Below are positions 63,821-64,000 of a DNA stretch of 64,000 bases, one piece after another (positions within the stretch are counted from its first letter, which is position 1; every line of letters starts with the position of its first letter). Location: positions 3,534,001 to 3,598,000 of the forward strand of contig OZ220224.1 of assembly GCA_964291485.2 (NCBI GenBank), given 5' to 3'. The translations under genes were made by a program, and so were the position numbers. The notes under the pieces were generated by a model, which had not been told where the DNA came from, ran no database searches, and saw only the letters and a program-made list of their open reading frames with translations. Source of the DNA: Kistimonas sp964291485. GTDB lineage: Bacteria; Pseudomonadota; Gammaproteobacteria; Pseudomonadales; Endozoicomonadaceae.

Positions 63821-64000
63821 GTGCCTCCCAGGAAGTTCAGCAGAGCCTGATCTTCCATCGCACGCGCCAATACCTTATTAATCACAGCGTTCACCATTTC
63901 CGCATTCTGGCTGTCTGATGGCGCCTTGATGGTGCGGTAATGGTCTTCAGAGACATAGCGCCCGGCATAACGACGCCCATCCTTCAAAATTTCAACCCGT
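63808..64000 (-). CDS. YajG-like lipoprotein, 5' end outside the window
   Basis: A minus-strand frame is open from the right edge to a TGA at 63808-63810 and encodes about 63 residues: 'RVEILKDGRRYAGRYVSED', then 'NAEMVNAVINKVLARAMED' and 'LLNFLGG'. The N-M-V-N-x-V-I-N-x-V-L helix and short C terminus resemble the end of YajG-type lipoproteins. The signal peptide and lipid cysteine would lie outside the window, so the assignment is tentative. Confidence 0.5.
   Translation of the reverse strand, partial: RVEILKDGRRYAGRYVSEDHYRTIKAPSDSQNAEMVNAVINKVLARAMEDQALLNFLGGTTGS

Noticed and set aside
1..64000. CRISPR array, rRNA, insertion sequence or prophage
   Set aside because: No regularly spaced repeats, rRNA signatures, transposases, integrases or phage structural genes were seen in the window.

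Overview
The window is bacterial chromosome, almost certainly a gammaproteobacterium. The housekeeping order (lptG-lptF | pepA-holC ... valS; ychF, pth, rplY, prs, tRNA-Gln, lolB, TPR lipoprotein | hemA-prfA-prmC-moeB) is close to that of Pseudomonas and Oceanospirillales relatives. The AT-rich toxin island, long low-complexity proteins and large AT-rich gaps suggest a host-associated lineage such as Endozoicomonadaceae. That placement is inference, since no rRNA gene or species marker is present.

Layout. 1-6800: small metabolic and accessory genes (OsmC fragment, nucleotidyltransferase, methyltransferase, YjbR, homocysteine methyltransferase, thioesterase, DUF3626-like, VOC protein). 6727-8253: a long, acidic, probably disordered protein. 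8691-10835: carbonic anhydrase and a rubredoxin/rubredoxin reductase pair. 11025-12613: an operon of an unknown protein and an exported helix-hairpin-helix protein, then the 3' remnant of an outer-membrane barrel gene. 13111-18519: RDD protein, LPS transport genes lptG/lptF, pepA, holC and a small acidic protein.

18667-29428: the most striking region, four consecutive AT-rich genes for secreted pore-forming toxins of the Vibrio cholerae cytolysin / leukocidin type, with pro-domain, cytolysin core and ricin-type lectin. They separate pepA-holC from valS. Two paralogs have a normal short stem. In the other two, the stretch that should form the membrane hairpin is replaced by about 200 hydrophilic residues, one acidic then helical and one Cys/His-rich.

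29647-47341: valS, a 1.5 kb AT-rich gap, an OlsB-like acyltransferase, class I fumarase, a ferredoxin-reductase, a PqaA-like protein, a crotonase, a MarC protein, a beta-CASP nuclease, a Tat-exported superoxide-reductase-like protein, a TetR regulator, nucleoid protein YejK and a cytochrome b / cytochrome c' pair. 47598-64000: translation, LPS/lipoprotein and haem genes (ychF, pth, rplY, prs, tRNA-Gln, lolB, hemA, prfA, prmC, moeB), then puuE, nhaA, hemH and the 3' end of a YajG-like lipoprotein gene. ispE is missing from its usual place between lolB and tRNA-Gln, and a DUF3500-like gene splits the usual pth-ychF pair.

All calls come from reading the sequence; no database search was run. Family resemblances and typical lengths are from memory.
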